In this document: positions 46,493 to 54,888 of the stretch, one piece after another
Layout of the letters: each line of letters begins with the position of its first letter
How positions within the stretch are numbered: position 1 is the first letter of the stretch
Program-made: the position numbers and the translations under genes
Origin: Shewanella mangrovisoli
Lineage (GTDB): Bacteria; Pseudomonadota; Gammaproteobacteria; Enterobacterales; Shewanellaceae
Reading direction: 5' to 3'
NCBI RefSeq assembly: GCF_019457635.1
Contig: NZ_CP080412.1
Location: 2,480,001 to 2,544,000, forward strand
Length of the DNA: 64,000 bases
The notes under the pieces: model-generated
What the model saw: only the letters and a program-made list of their open reading frames with translations
Told to the model about the DNA's origin: nothing
Databases searched by the model: none

Positions 46493-48466
46493 TCAAAAAT
46501 CTTCCCATTCGTCTTGGTCGGCTTTATTGACCTTTGGCGCCATCGCCTTAGGTTTCACGGGCATGCGAGTCACTGTCGATGACGGTTGTTTAACCGCTAA
46601 CTTTTTGGTGCTCGCCACAGGTTTGGGCGCAGCGCTGGTGTCTTCATCCACGGTAAAATTGGCCACACTGTCGGCTAATTGCTGCGCCTGTGATTGCATG
46701 CTCTCGGCTGCGGCCGCGGCTTCTTCCACTAGGGCCGCGTTTTGCTGCGTCATTTCATCCATTTGCACCACGGCTTTGCTGATCTCATCGATGCCAATAG
46801 CCTGCTCATTCGAGGCCGAGGCAATCTCCGCCATAATGTCGTTCACCCGTTTAATGGCGATGACGATTTCTTTCATAGTATCGCCGGATTTGCCGACTAA
46901 ACTGTTGCCGCTCTCGATTTTGGTCACAGAGTCTGAGATCAAGGCCTTAATGTCCTTGGCTGCATTAGCCGAACGTTGGGCTAGGCTTCTCACCTCAGAG
47001 GCCACCACCGCAAATCCACGGCCTTGCTCGCCTGCTCTGGCCGCTTCGACCGCGGCATTAAGCGCTAAGATATTGGTTTGGAAGGCAATGCCATCGATAA
47101 CCCCAATAATATCGGCGATCTTACGTGCCGATTCGTTAATCGATGCCATGGTTTGCACCACTTGCTGGATAAGCTCGCCCCCATCGACGGCAACGTCGGC
47201 GGCCTTAGAGGCAAGTGCATTGGCTTGGCTGGCGTTGTCGGCATTTAATTTCACTGTGCCCGTCAGCTCCTCCATACTCGCTGAGGTTTGTTCAAGACTC
47301 GATGCTTGCTCCTCGGTGCGGCTCGATAAATCGGCATTGCCTTGAGCGATTTCTGAAGAGGCGGTATTGATGGTATCGGCGGCTTTTTGGATGTCTCTTA
47401 TCATGTAAGAGAGCTTTTCAGCCGTTTGATTTGAATAGTTTTTCAAATCATTAAAGGTACCTTCGTAATCGTTATAGATACGCGTGGTTAAATCACCTTC
47501 GGCGAGCGCCATCAACACCCGCGCCACATCCTGCAAACCACGATCCGAGGTTTCAATTAAAGCGTTGAGGCTATTGGCGAGCATCAAGAAGAAACCCTGC
47601 TTACCTTGCGTCTCCGCCCGTTGGGAGAAATCCCCCGCCGCAGCCGCATTGACGATGCGCGAGATTTCCTGCTCGATTTGCACTTCGACCGTGCGATCGA
47701 GCCATTCGACGACAGAACCTAATCGCTCGCCCGTTTTAGAAATGATCGGGCTGGCAGTTAAGCGGAAATGACAACTCGCCACTTTGATTTGCGATTCATA
47801 TTTACGGTCGAGCTTGTCTAACAGACTGGCTTGATGGGCTGGATTTTTATGGAAAATATCCATCGAGCTGCCGAGAATTTTATCCACGGAGAAATGCGGC
47901 AGCGCTTGCCTTATCTCACTCTCAGATTGGCGTAACATCGACTCCACCGAGCGGTTCATATAGATGATGGTGCGGTTGGCATCGGCGATCATCACATTGG
48001 TACTGGTATTATTCAGTGCTTCTAAAATGCGCTGCGTCGCCCGCTCGGACTCTATGCTCTCAGTTCTATCAATCCATTCAACGCCCGTGCCTAAGTGTTT
48101 ATTTTCGCGGGTGATAATGGGCGTCAGGATCAACTTGAAAATCCGTTTTCCAATGCTGATCTGCGCCGTATGGGATTGGGTAAGACGCTCGAGCATATTG
48201 CGTTGATGGGCCGGATTTTTATGGAAAATATCGATATTACTGCCCACCACCTTCGCCACAGAGAACTGCGGCAGCTCTTTGCGAATATCCGCCTCGGCTT
48301 CGGATAACATATTCAATACCGCTTTATTGGCGTAGATAATATTGCGGTTGCTGTCGGCGATCATAAAGCTGTTGCCGCTGTTATCTAATAATTGGAAATA
48401 GCGTTGCAGCTCTTCTTCCTTTTGCTGGCGCGCCTCTTCATTTCCAAACACATTGAAAATACCCAT
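46493..48466 (-). CDS. Cytoplasmic PAS-PAS methyl-accepting chemotaxis protein
   Basis: A 657-residue soluble receptor with no membrane segment. Two PAS domains (about 20-125 and 145-250) share a FHKNPAHQ motif, showing internal duplication. HAMP-like helices (about 265-360) and the signalling hairpin (tip [32 protein letters not shown] sequence around 470) follow. After a Pro/Lys/Ala linker the protein ends in DEWEDF, a WxxF-type pentapeptide tether for CheR/CheB/CheD. The histidine in FHKNP might be ligand- or haem-related as in Aer2-type receptors, but this is not shown. It should form cytoplasmic arrays with CheA and CheW of this operon. Confidence 0.93.
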   Translation of the reverse strand: MGIFNVFGNEEARQQKEEELQRYFQLLDNSGNSFMIADSNRNIIYANKAVLNMLSEAEADIRKELPQFSVAKVVGSNIDIFHKNPAHQRNMLERLTQSHTAQISIGKRIFKLILTPIITRENKHLGTGVEWIDRTESIESERATQRILEALNNTSTNVMIADANRTIIYMNRSVESMLRQSESEIRQALPHFSVDKILGSSMDIFHKNPAHQASLLDKLDRKYESQIKVASCHFRLTASPIISKTGERLGSVVEWLDRTVEVQIEQEISRIVNAAAAGDFSQRAETQGKQGFFLMLANSLNALIETSDRGLQDVARVLMALAEGDLTTRIYNDYEGTFNDLKNYSNQTAEKLSYMIRDIQKAADTINTASSEIAQGNADLSSRTEEQASSLEQTSASMEELTGTVKLNADNASQANALASKAADVAVDGGELIQQVVQTMASINESARKIADIIGVIDGIAFQTNILALNAAVEAARAGEQGRGFAVVASEVRSLAQRSANAAKDIKALISDSVTKIESGNSLVGKSGDTMKEIVIAIKRVNDIMAEIASASNEQAIGIDEISKAVVQMDEMTQQNAALVEEAAAAAESMQSQAQQLADSVANFTVDEDTSAAPKPVASTKKLAVKQPSSTVTRMPVKPKAMAPKVNKADQDEWEDF

Positions 48467-48471
48467 TATGA

Positions 48472-48984
48472 TTACTCCTGATCAGACAGACTATTTGCAT
48501 CAATTAGACCCAGCTCATCACTGCTGATCAGAGCCTGTATATTTACCAAAATGATCATCTTGTCTTCTACCGTAGCCAGCCCCTTAAGGTAACGGCTATC
48601 GAAGGCCACCCCAAACTCGGGGGCGGGTAGAATTTCTTCGGCGGCGAGTTTAATCACATCCGACACCGCATCAACGACAATCCCAACGATACGGTCAAAC
48701 ACATTCAACATAATGACGATGGTGAACTCGTTGTAGGTCGCACTGCCCACGGCAAACTTCATCCTTAAATCGACAATCGGAACGATATCGCCCCTGAGAT
48801 TGAGCACGCCTTTGATAAAACTCGGCGCATTGGCGATTTTAGTGACGGGTTCATAACCGCGGATCTCCTTCACCGACATAATGTCGAGCGCATAATGTTC
48901 TTCACCCAGCACAAAGCTTAAAAACTCGACCTCATCGTGGACGCTATATTCCTGTTTACTCGCCGTGTTCGTGCGGTTATCCAT
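48472..48984 (-). CDS. cheW: Chemotaxis coupling protein CheW
   Basis: CheW links receptor tips to CheA. A single CheW domain (170 residues) with [17 protein letters not shown] and [14 protein letters not shown]. Sits between the receptor and cheA. Confidence 0.95.
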   Translation of the reverse strand: MDNRTNTASKQEYSVHDEVEFLSFVLGEEHYALDIMSVKEIRGYEPVTKIANAPSFIKGVLNLRGDIVPIVDLRMKFAVGSATYNEFTIVIMLNVFDRIVGIVVDAVSDVIKLAAEEILPAPEFGVAFDSRYLKGLATVEDKMIILVNIQALISSDELGLIDANSLSDQE

Positions 48985-48998
48985 TGCGACATCCTTAG

Positions 48999-51113
48999 TT
49001 AATTTTTGATATGCAGTGCAAGTGATTCAACATCGAGGATCAAGGCCACGCTGCCATCGCCCATGATGGTCGCCCCCGATACGCCCGGGATCCGCCGATA
49101 GTGTTTTTCAAGGCTCTTGATCACCACTTGTTGCTGCCCGACGAGCGCATCGACACACAGGCCAAAGCGTTTATTATTGCTTTCGAGCAAGACCACTATG
49201 CCGGCTTCTGGCGTCTTGGCTTGGGGTTCTATTTCCATTAATTGATATAGATTTAATAGCGGTAGATATTCTTCCCGCACCCTGAGTAACCGCTCTTTAG
49301 CCAAAAATTTAAGCTGCTCGGTTTGTGGCTGTATCGATTCGATAATGTGCACTAAGGGCAAGATATAGATTTGATTGCCCACGCTGACGCTCATGCCATC
49401 GACTATGGCTAAGGTAAGAGGAAGCTGGATTTCGAAGGTCGCGCCCTCGCCCGCAACGGAATCAATATCGATGCGACCACCTAAGGCCTCAATATTCTTA
49501 CGCACCACGTCCATACCCACGCCGCGACCAGAGACATCGGTGACCTCAGCGGCCGTTGAGAACCCCGCAGCAAAGATCAATTGCCACACTTGCTTGTCTG
49601 TCATGTTCTCAGGCAGTGCCATGCCATTCTCTCGGGCCTTTTGCAAAATGCGCTCGCGGTTTAAACCACCGCCATCATCGTGAACGGCGATCACTATACT
49701 GCCGCCACGCTGACTCGCCTTGAGGGACAACACACCGACCTCACTTTTACCTGCCGCGATTCTTTTTTCTGGCTTTTCAATACCATGGTCTAGACTGTTG
49801 CGTACGAGATGGGTCAGAGGATCGACCAACTTTTCGATCATTCCCTTATCAATTTCAGTGTTACCGCCTTCAATCACCAGATTGACATTTTTCCCAAGCT
49901 GCTCCGACAAATCCCGTACCAGACGATGGAAACGGTTAAACACGAACGACACGGGTAACATGCGCACCGACATCACGGCTTCCTGCATTTCCCGAGTATT
50001 GCGCTCTAACTCATTGAGCGCGGTTTTAAGCCGCTCACCTAATTCACCGCCCAGTTCATTGCCTATAAGAGTGAGCATGGATTGGGTGATCACCAATTCA
50101 CCCGCCAGATTAACTAAGGTATCTATCTTGGAGGTTTCCACCCTCAAGGTGGCATCTTGAGTCGATGTGCTCGCCTTTTTCGCCACTTGGCTAGAGGCAG
50201 CTGGTGTTGCTGATGTCGTATTCATCGCAGGGGATGAAGCTAAATGGGTTTGAGTCTCCAGTTTGACATCCGTAGTCGCTTGAGATTTAAGTTGGGCACT
50301 GTCTTTAGGCGGCTTTTTTGAGCGAGTCGTTTTGGCGTCAGATTGTTCAGCCAAGGTTTTATGTATCGCCTTATCGGTTACTTGCACATCCTTAGCGGGT
50401 GTTGATAATGCGTCCAGCTCATTTGCAAAACTCTCTGCTGTCAGTGATTCAAAAAAGCCGTAACCTAATTCATCATCACTCACAGCAGCATGGGTTGCTG
50501 AATCCGCAGCGTTTGAATGAATATCCTCGACGCGGATTTCCTTTGCGGTATAAGCCTCGTCAAAAAAGCCGAAATGTTCAGGTTCATCGACCAGCCCTAG
50601 CTCGACTTCATCTTCAAAAAAACCAAAACTCGCATCTTCTTGTGGCGCCGAATTGGTTGATACCGCAACAGGTTTATCTTGGTTAGCGGTCTCGACAACC
50701 TTGGCCGCCTGGGTCGAAAATGGCTCACCATTTAGCGCCGCCACTAACTGGTTTTTGGCAAACTCCACTTGTTGCCAATCGATAGGTTCTTCTTCTCGAT
50801 AGAGATTTAAAATATGTGACAGGGTATCGACGGTACGAAGCAAGAGATCAATGACAGAGGATGACAGCTCAAACGTGCCCTTTCGGGTTTTATCGAGCAA
50901 ATTCTCCATTACATGGGTCACGCTGGTCAGCGCGGTAAAACCAAAAATGCCACTGCCCCCTTTTATCGAATGGGCGGCACGGAAGATGGTATTTAGTTCT
51001 TCGGGATCGGGGGCGGCTAAATCTAATGCAAGGAGCAATTGCTCCATATTTTCAAGATGTTCGTGGCTTTCTTCAAAAAAAACCTGATGGAACTCTGCCA
51101 TATTAATGGACAT
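48999..51113 (-). CDS. cheA: Chemotaxis histidine kinase CheA
   Basis: A 704-residue CheA: P1/HPt with H48 (AAHSIKGGSG), a long acidic linker (about 130-310), P3 dimerisation (from about 325), P4 kinase with RNSLDHGIE, DDGGGL and GRGVGMD, and P5 CheW-like regulatory domain. A normal P2 domain is not evident; instead the linker has three FGFF/YGFF motifs (163-168, 181-186, 218-223), each next to acidic residues. These may be docking sites for CheY/CheB or CrsR; that is my inference. It phosphorylates CheY and CheB, and perhaps CrsR. Confidence 0.95.
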   Translation of the reverse strand: MSINMAEFHQVFFEESHEHLENMEQLLLALDLAAPDPEELNTIFRAAHSIKGGSGIFGFTALTSVTHVMENLLDKTRKGTFELSSSVIDLLLRTVDTLSHILNLYREEEPIDWQQVEFAKNQLVAALNGEPFSTQAAKVVETANQDKPVAVSTNSAPQEDASFGFFEDEVELGLVDEPEHFGFFDEAYTAKEIRVEDIHSNAADSATHAAVSDDELGYGFFESLTAESFANELDALSTPAKDVQVTDKAIHKTLAEQSDAKTTRSKKPPKDSAQLKSQATTDVKLETQTHLASSPAMNTTSATPAASSQVAKKASTSTQDATLRVETSKIDTLVNLAGELVITQSMLTLIGNELGGELGERLKTALNELERNTREMQEAVMSVRMLPVSFVFNRFHRLVRDLSEQLGKNVNLVIEGGNTEIDKGMIEKLVDPLTHLVRNSLDHGIEKPEKRIAAGKSEVGVLSLKASQRGGSIVIAVHDDGGGLNRERILQKARENGMALPENMTDKQVWQLIFAAGFSTAAEVTDVSGRGVGMDVVRKNIEALGGRIDIDSVAGEGATFEIQLPLTLAIVDGMSVSVGNQIYILPLVHIIESIQPQTEQLKFLAKERLLRVREEYLPLLNLYQLMEIEPQAKTPEAGIVVLLESNNKRFGLCVDALVGQQQVVIKSLEKHYRRIPGVSGATIMGDGSVALILDVESLALHIKN

Positions 51114-51131
51114 AGCACACCCCGACCTAAG

Positions 51132-51497
51132 TTAGCCCAGCACTTTGGCTGTGATAGCTAATAACTTTTGGGGGTCAAAGGGCTTGACCATCCATCCCGT
51201 GGCGCCTGCGGCTCGACCTTGGGCCTTCATATCTTCACCAGCTTCAGTGGTCAGCATCACAATCGGTGTGCGCATAAAGGCCGACATGCCTCTAAGGGAT
51301 TTGATTAAGGTTAACCCATCCATACGAGGCATATTTTGATCCGTCAAAATAAAATCGAATCGTTGTCCGCCGCATAAATCTAGGGCCTCACGGCCATCCT
51401 TTGCTAATACGACTTGGTAATTGGCCGACTTTAATGTCGCCTCGACCATCTGTCTAATCGCGGCCGAGTCATCAACAATTAATATTTTTTTGCTCAT
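51132..51497 (-). CDS. cheY: CheY-type response regulator
   Basis: A 121-residue single REC domain with the acidic pair DD (9-10), phospho-acceptor D53, T/S switch and K103-type lysine (MVKPFDP). Stop codon of the upstream crsR gene and the start of this gene are adjacent. Likely output of this CheA, though whether it touches the flagellar motor is unknown because flagellar cheY usually lies in another cluster. Confidence 0.93.
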   Translation of the reverse strand: MSKKILIVDDSAAIRQMVEATLKSANYQVVLAKDGREALDLCGGQRFDFILTDQNMPRMDGLTLIKSLRGMSAFMRTPIVMLTTEAGEDMKAQGRAAGATGWMVKPFDPQKLLAITAKVLG

Positions 51498-53195
51498 TTA
51501 CAATTCCATTATGACTTTAGTTTTATTTCCTGGAGCCACTAATTCATAGCTCTTACAAAGAGACTTGACTAATAAAAGCCCACGACCCGAAATTTGAAAC
51601 CAATCTGTTGATGCAGCCTGCTCTTTGGGGATATAACCCTCACCACTGTCGGACACGATAATCTTGAGTTCATTTAACTGTGCATGCCATTCGAGCTCGA
51701 CCTTAACCCAGTCAGCAGCGATCAGTTTGTCTATGCTGCCTTCACGTATACTGTGGTACAGCTCAAAGCTCTCGGGATCATTTTTAAGTCGCGAATCTAA
51801 CTTAAGCACACCATGGTCTACTGCGTTGGTAACTAACTCAGAAACAACAGTAAATACCCTCTGACTAAACGTAGTAGAAAACCCAAAAATATTCAAAAAC
51901 TGATTCAGTGAATTTAAATAATCGACATTTAACAGCATTGACCCCATCATTTTTATCGCCCAAGCAAACTCCCCTTTCATGCATATTTGACTCGATTTAT
52001 GTTCTCGTTCTCGATACCAGTTATTTAATAACTCAAAATCGAGTACGCAGACGGCAATATCATCGGTTATCTCATGTTCAAAAATACTTTTGAGTTTTGC
52101 TTTAAGGTGTTCGGTTAAATCGCGGCCGTAAAAACTCAGCAGTGAAATCACGCTATCCATGCCAAAAAAAACACCGCCTTTACTCTGTTGCTCGATTAAA
52201 CCGTCGCTGAGTAGACAAATTCGGCCAGTTTTAGGGATCGGGAATGAAGCAATATTAGCGATAAACGAACTAGGCGATAAAATACCCAGCGCCATATTTT
52301 TAGAGCGATATCTTTGTATATGGTCCAGCTCGCTATGCCCGGTTGAACCCTCAAACTCATCTTGGTAAAGCAGTGCATCCGGCATGCCGCCATTCCAAAG
52401 ATGTATTTGATTCTTAAAGAAATCGACTTCCAATACCATAGCAGCAACAAAACGGTCGCCGGGGCTGTCTTCATACACGTTAGCATTGAGTTCATAAATC
52501 AAACTCACCAAATTAAAGCCTTTCGCCACCATGGCTCTAAAGGTATTCGCCACCCGTAAAATCGGCATGGCAGCGCTTAATCCATGGCCGGTGGAGTCGG
52601 CAATGATTAAAAAGAAATTACCGTTAGGTCCCACGGTATTGAGAATAATATCGCCGCTAAAATTGGCACTGGCTTGGGTAAACGTTTTGACAAAGTCGTA
52701 AGTGACATTACCGATATTGACAAGATGCTCAAATAAATGCCTCGCCATTTGTTCTTCGCGGGCTTTTTGATATAGCATCTTTTCTAAAATGGAGCGTTGT
52801 TGCTTAACTTGTTTCTCTAAGGAAAAATGTGCGAGCAGGCCTTCAACTTTATGCCAAAATAGCTCTAAATTAATTGGTTTAATAATGTAATCAAGGGCGC
52901 CTAATCTAAAACAAGATAATATTTTTTGATACTCATTATCAGCACTGATCACAATCACTGGTACAGGGGATTCGCAATATCTTAATTTTTCTAATAGCGT
53001 TAAAGCCGAACCATCGGGTAGAAAATAATCTAATAAGATAAGTTCAATATTCTGCTGGTAAATTTCCTCACTGGCCTCTTCTAAACTGCAACAAGTGATC
53101 ACCCCCCAACCTTTACTGTGAATAAACGCGGTAATAATTTGGTTTGTCACTAGGTCATCTTCAATGACCAAAATATAGCGTTGGCTTTTAGGCAC
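51498..53195 (-). CDS. crsR: REC-PP2C-kinase response regulator of a partner switch (CrsR-like)
   Basis: A 565-residue protein: REC (1-125, D56), an RsbU/SpoIIE-type PP2C phosphatase (about 155-375, with ADSTGHGLSAAMP) and a C-terminal RsbW-type HATPase kinase (about 425-560, SELVTNAVDHG and VSDSGEGY). The same three-part architecture and position beside a STAS gene match S. oneidensis CrsR, which controls sigma-S through CrsA: the kinase part sequesters sigma-S and phosphorylates CrsA, and the phosphatase reactivates CrsA. The identification is from remembered literature plus the domain order. CheA of this operon is the obvious candidate donor for its REC domain. Confidence 0.88.
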   Translation of the reverse strand: MPKSQRYILVIEDDLVTNQIITAFIHSKGWGVITCCSLEEASEEIYQQNIELILLDYFLPDGSALTLLEKLRYCESPVPVIVISADNEYQKILSCFRLGALDYIIKPINLELFWHKVEGLLAHFSLEKQVKQQRSILEKMLYQKAREEQMARHLFEHLVNIGNVTYDFVKTFTQASANFSGDIILNTVGPNGNFFLIIADSTGHGLSAAMPILRVANTFRAMVAKGFNLVSLIYELNANVYEDSPGDRFVAAMVLEVDFFKNQIHLWNGGMPDALLYQDEFEGSTGHSELDHIQRYRSKNMALGILSPSSFIANIASFPIPKTGRICLLSDGLIEQQSKGGVFFGMDSVISLLSFYGRDLTEHLKAKLKSIFEHEITDDIAVCVLDFELLNNWYREREHKSSQICMKGEFAWAIKMMGSMLLNVDYLNSLNQFLNIFGFSTTFSQRVFTVVSELVTNAVDHGVLKLDSRLKNDPESFELYHSIREGSIDKLIAADWVKVELEWHAQLNELKIIVSDSGEGYIPKEQAASTDWFQISGRGLLLVKSLCKSYELVAPGNKTKVIMEL

Positions 53196-53489
53196 TTATA
53201 CATCCCGTTCGACAAGATACAAACGACCCATATTAGCTATGTTGATAATTTCTTCCGCTTGGCCGTGCAAACCTCGGATCGCCGTACTGATCTGTCGCTC
53301 CAACGCTTTTCGATGCAGCAACACCATCATTCCAAGGGCCGAGCTATCAATGTAAAGTACGCGGCTAAAATCCAGCACTAAGTGCTTAATGTCCTCTTCG
53401 AGAAAGGCCTTTTGATAATCGTTGGTGAATTTTTTATGGTGATAAAAATCAAAACGTTCCGGCAAAGAGATGTAGAAAATATTAGCCAT
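53196..53489 (-). CDS. crsA: STAS-domain anti-sigma factor antagonist (CrsA-like)
   Basis: A 97-residue single STAS domain with the phosphorylatable serine in YIDSSALGMM. It is the antagonist partner of the adjacent kinase/phosphatase. The ATG at 53489 has AGGGA 7 nt upstream; a GTG one codon earlier is possible. Its stop abuts the crsR start. Confidence 0.88.
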   Translation of the reverse strand: MANIFYISLPERFDFYHHKKFTNDYQKAFLEEDIKHLVLDFSRVLYIDSSALGMMVLLHRKALERQISTAIRGLHGQAEEIINIANMGRLYLVERDV

Positions 53490-53503
53490 CACAATGTCCC
53501 TAT

Positions 53504-54640
53504 TTAGAAAAGCTCAATTTCACCGCAACTGATTTGGCTTGCTGATACTGGGTTATGGGTATTTTTACGCCGACCGCTGATCTGGGATACCAGACCATCA
53601 CACTGTTCGTCGAATTCTTCAGGCGACATCGCGGTGACACTATTTAAGGACTCCCGCAAATGTTGCAGCGTCTGATTGGTGTAAATCATACTTTGGGAGG
53701 TGATATCGCTAAATTGCAAGCCACGAATTGCGTCTGCAATGGCGCTTTCCAACTCATGGGCAGAGGCATCGATTCTATCAATCACTGCGGCATCTTTTTC
53801 TGCTTTAACAATGATTTGCTCCAGTGCAGTATCCAGATCTTTTTTTGCCTCAATAATGTAAGACATATCCTGAGCAGCGACTTTACTCACTTGATGGGTA
53901 AGCTGCTCGATTTGCACTTGAATGGTGTGTAATTGCTTTTGAATACTTTCGCTAAAGCCTGCGCTGCGATTAGACAAGGCGCGCACTTCATCGGCCACCA
54001 CGGCAAAGCCCCTGCCTGCATCGCCCGCGCGGGCGGCTTCAATGGCCGCATTTAAAGCTAATAGGTTGGTTTGCGAAGAGATTTGATCTATATCCTTGAG
54101 TGCCTTCATCGCCTGAGGCATAGATTCATAAATCACATTCACTTTTTCGAGCAGATCGATATTCGATGCAGACATCTCAATGGTCGATTGAATAAAACGC
54201 TCTAGCGTCATCGAAGTGTTATTGGCAAATAGCTTCATCTGCTCTGAGTGAAAGATTTCTTCATCATCGGCGCTATGAACCAATGCTGAGATAAACTCGC
54301 TTTGCTCGTGCATTAATTTACCTAAGCCATCGAAGGCGCCACCGAGTAAGTCAACCGCATCCGACTGTACCGATAGCACATCGTCGATACTCTGCTCGCA
54401 GGTCTTTAACGACACTGACACTTCTTGATAGAGATTAAGCTGATCTTGCCAGTCGCCGCTCGCTGCGGAAGTGGCAAAGGAGTGAGGTATGGGTTGAGAG
54501 GTTGAGGATTGTCGATAGAATTGCCAACCGAGCATGATAATCACGGCAACTAAGGTACTCAGCGTAAAACTGACTAAGCTGCCGATAAAATATCCTATTA
54601 CTGCTGCAAACACTGCAACAATGCCATCCTTGTATGTCAT
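53504..54640 (-). CDS. Membrane-anchored MCP-like signalling protein without sensor domain
   Basis: A 378-residue protein with two closely spaced N-terminal membrane helices (about 7-22 and 24-41) and almost no periplasmic loop. The rest is a long coiled-coil with the receptor tip [36 protein letters not shown] (around residue 200). It therefore has the CheA/CheW contact region but no recognisable ligand domain. First gene of the operon. Signal source unknown; it could read membrane state or serve as array anchor. Confidence 0.85.
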   Translation of the reverse strand: MTYKDGIVAVFAAVIGYFIGSLVSFTLSTLVAVIIMLGWQFYRQSSTSQPIPHSFATSAASGDWQDQLNLYQEVSVSLKTCEQSIDDVLSVQSDAVDLLGGAFDGLGKLMHEQSEFISALVHSADDEEIFHSEQMKLFANNTSMTLERFIQSTIEMSASNIDLLEKVNVIYESMPQAMKALKDIDQISSQTNLLALNAAIEAARAGDAGRGFAVVADEVRALSNRSAGFSESIQKQLHTIQVQIEQLTHQVSKVAAQDMSYIIEAKKDLDTALEQIIVKAEKDAAVIDRIDASAHELESAIADAIRGLQFSDITSQSMIYTNQTLQHLRESLNSVTAMSPEEFDEQCDGLVSQISGRRKNTHNPVSASQISCGEIELF

Positions 54641-54671
54641 AGAGACTTCGCAATTATTGATCTGTGATTAA

Positions 54672-54700
54672 AAAGTAGTTTCATATTCAGGGGTTTTCAA
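54672..54700 (-). promoter_or_regulatory. Candidate promoter of the chemotaxis/partner-switch operon
   Basis: Minus-strand TTGAAA (54700-54695) and TACTTT (54677-54672) with a 17-bp spacer, 31 bp before the first start codon. Based on sequence match only. Confidence 0.4.
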
Positions 54701-54888
54701 ACGACTAACTGATTTTTTTCGCTCAAATCAGCACGGCGTGCGCAAAAATCGTACGAATCGTGATTTGGCGCCAACTAAATCAGTAGAACGGCTTTCTTTA
54801 TCAGGCGAATGGCTGATTAACTCATAGACTTGTCTAGTGGATACATAAACTTAGCTGTGCAGCCTGCAAAGCCTAGGTTACACTGGCG

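Noticed and set aside
46527..47345. 272-codon plus-strand frame opposite the PAS-PAS receptor gene
   Set aside because: It is a shadow of the receptor's signalling domain; Ser/Ala/Ile-rich with no known motif and no ribosome binding site.
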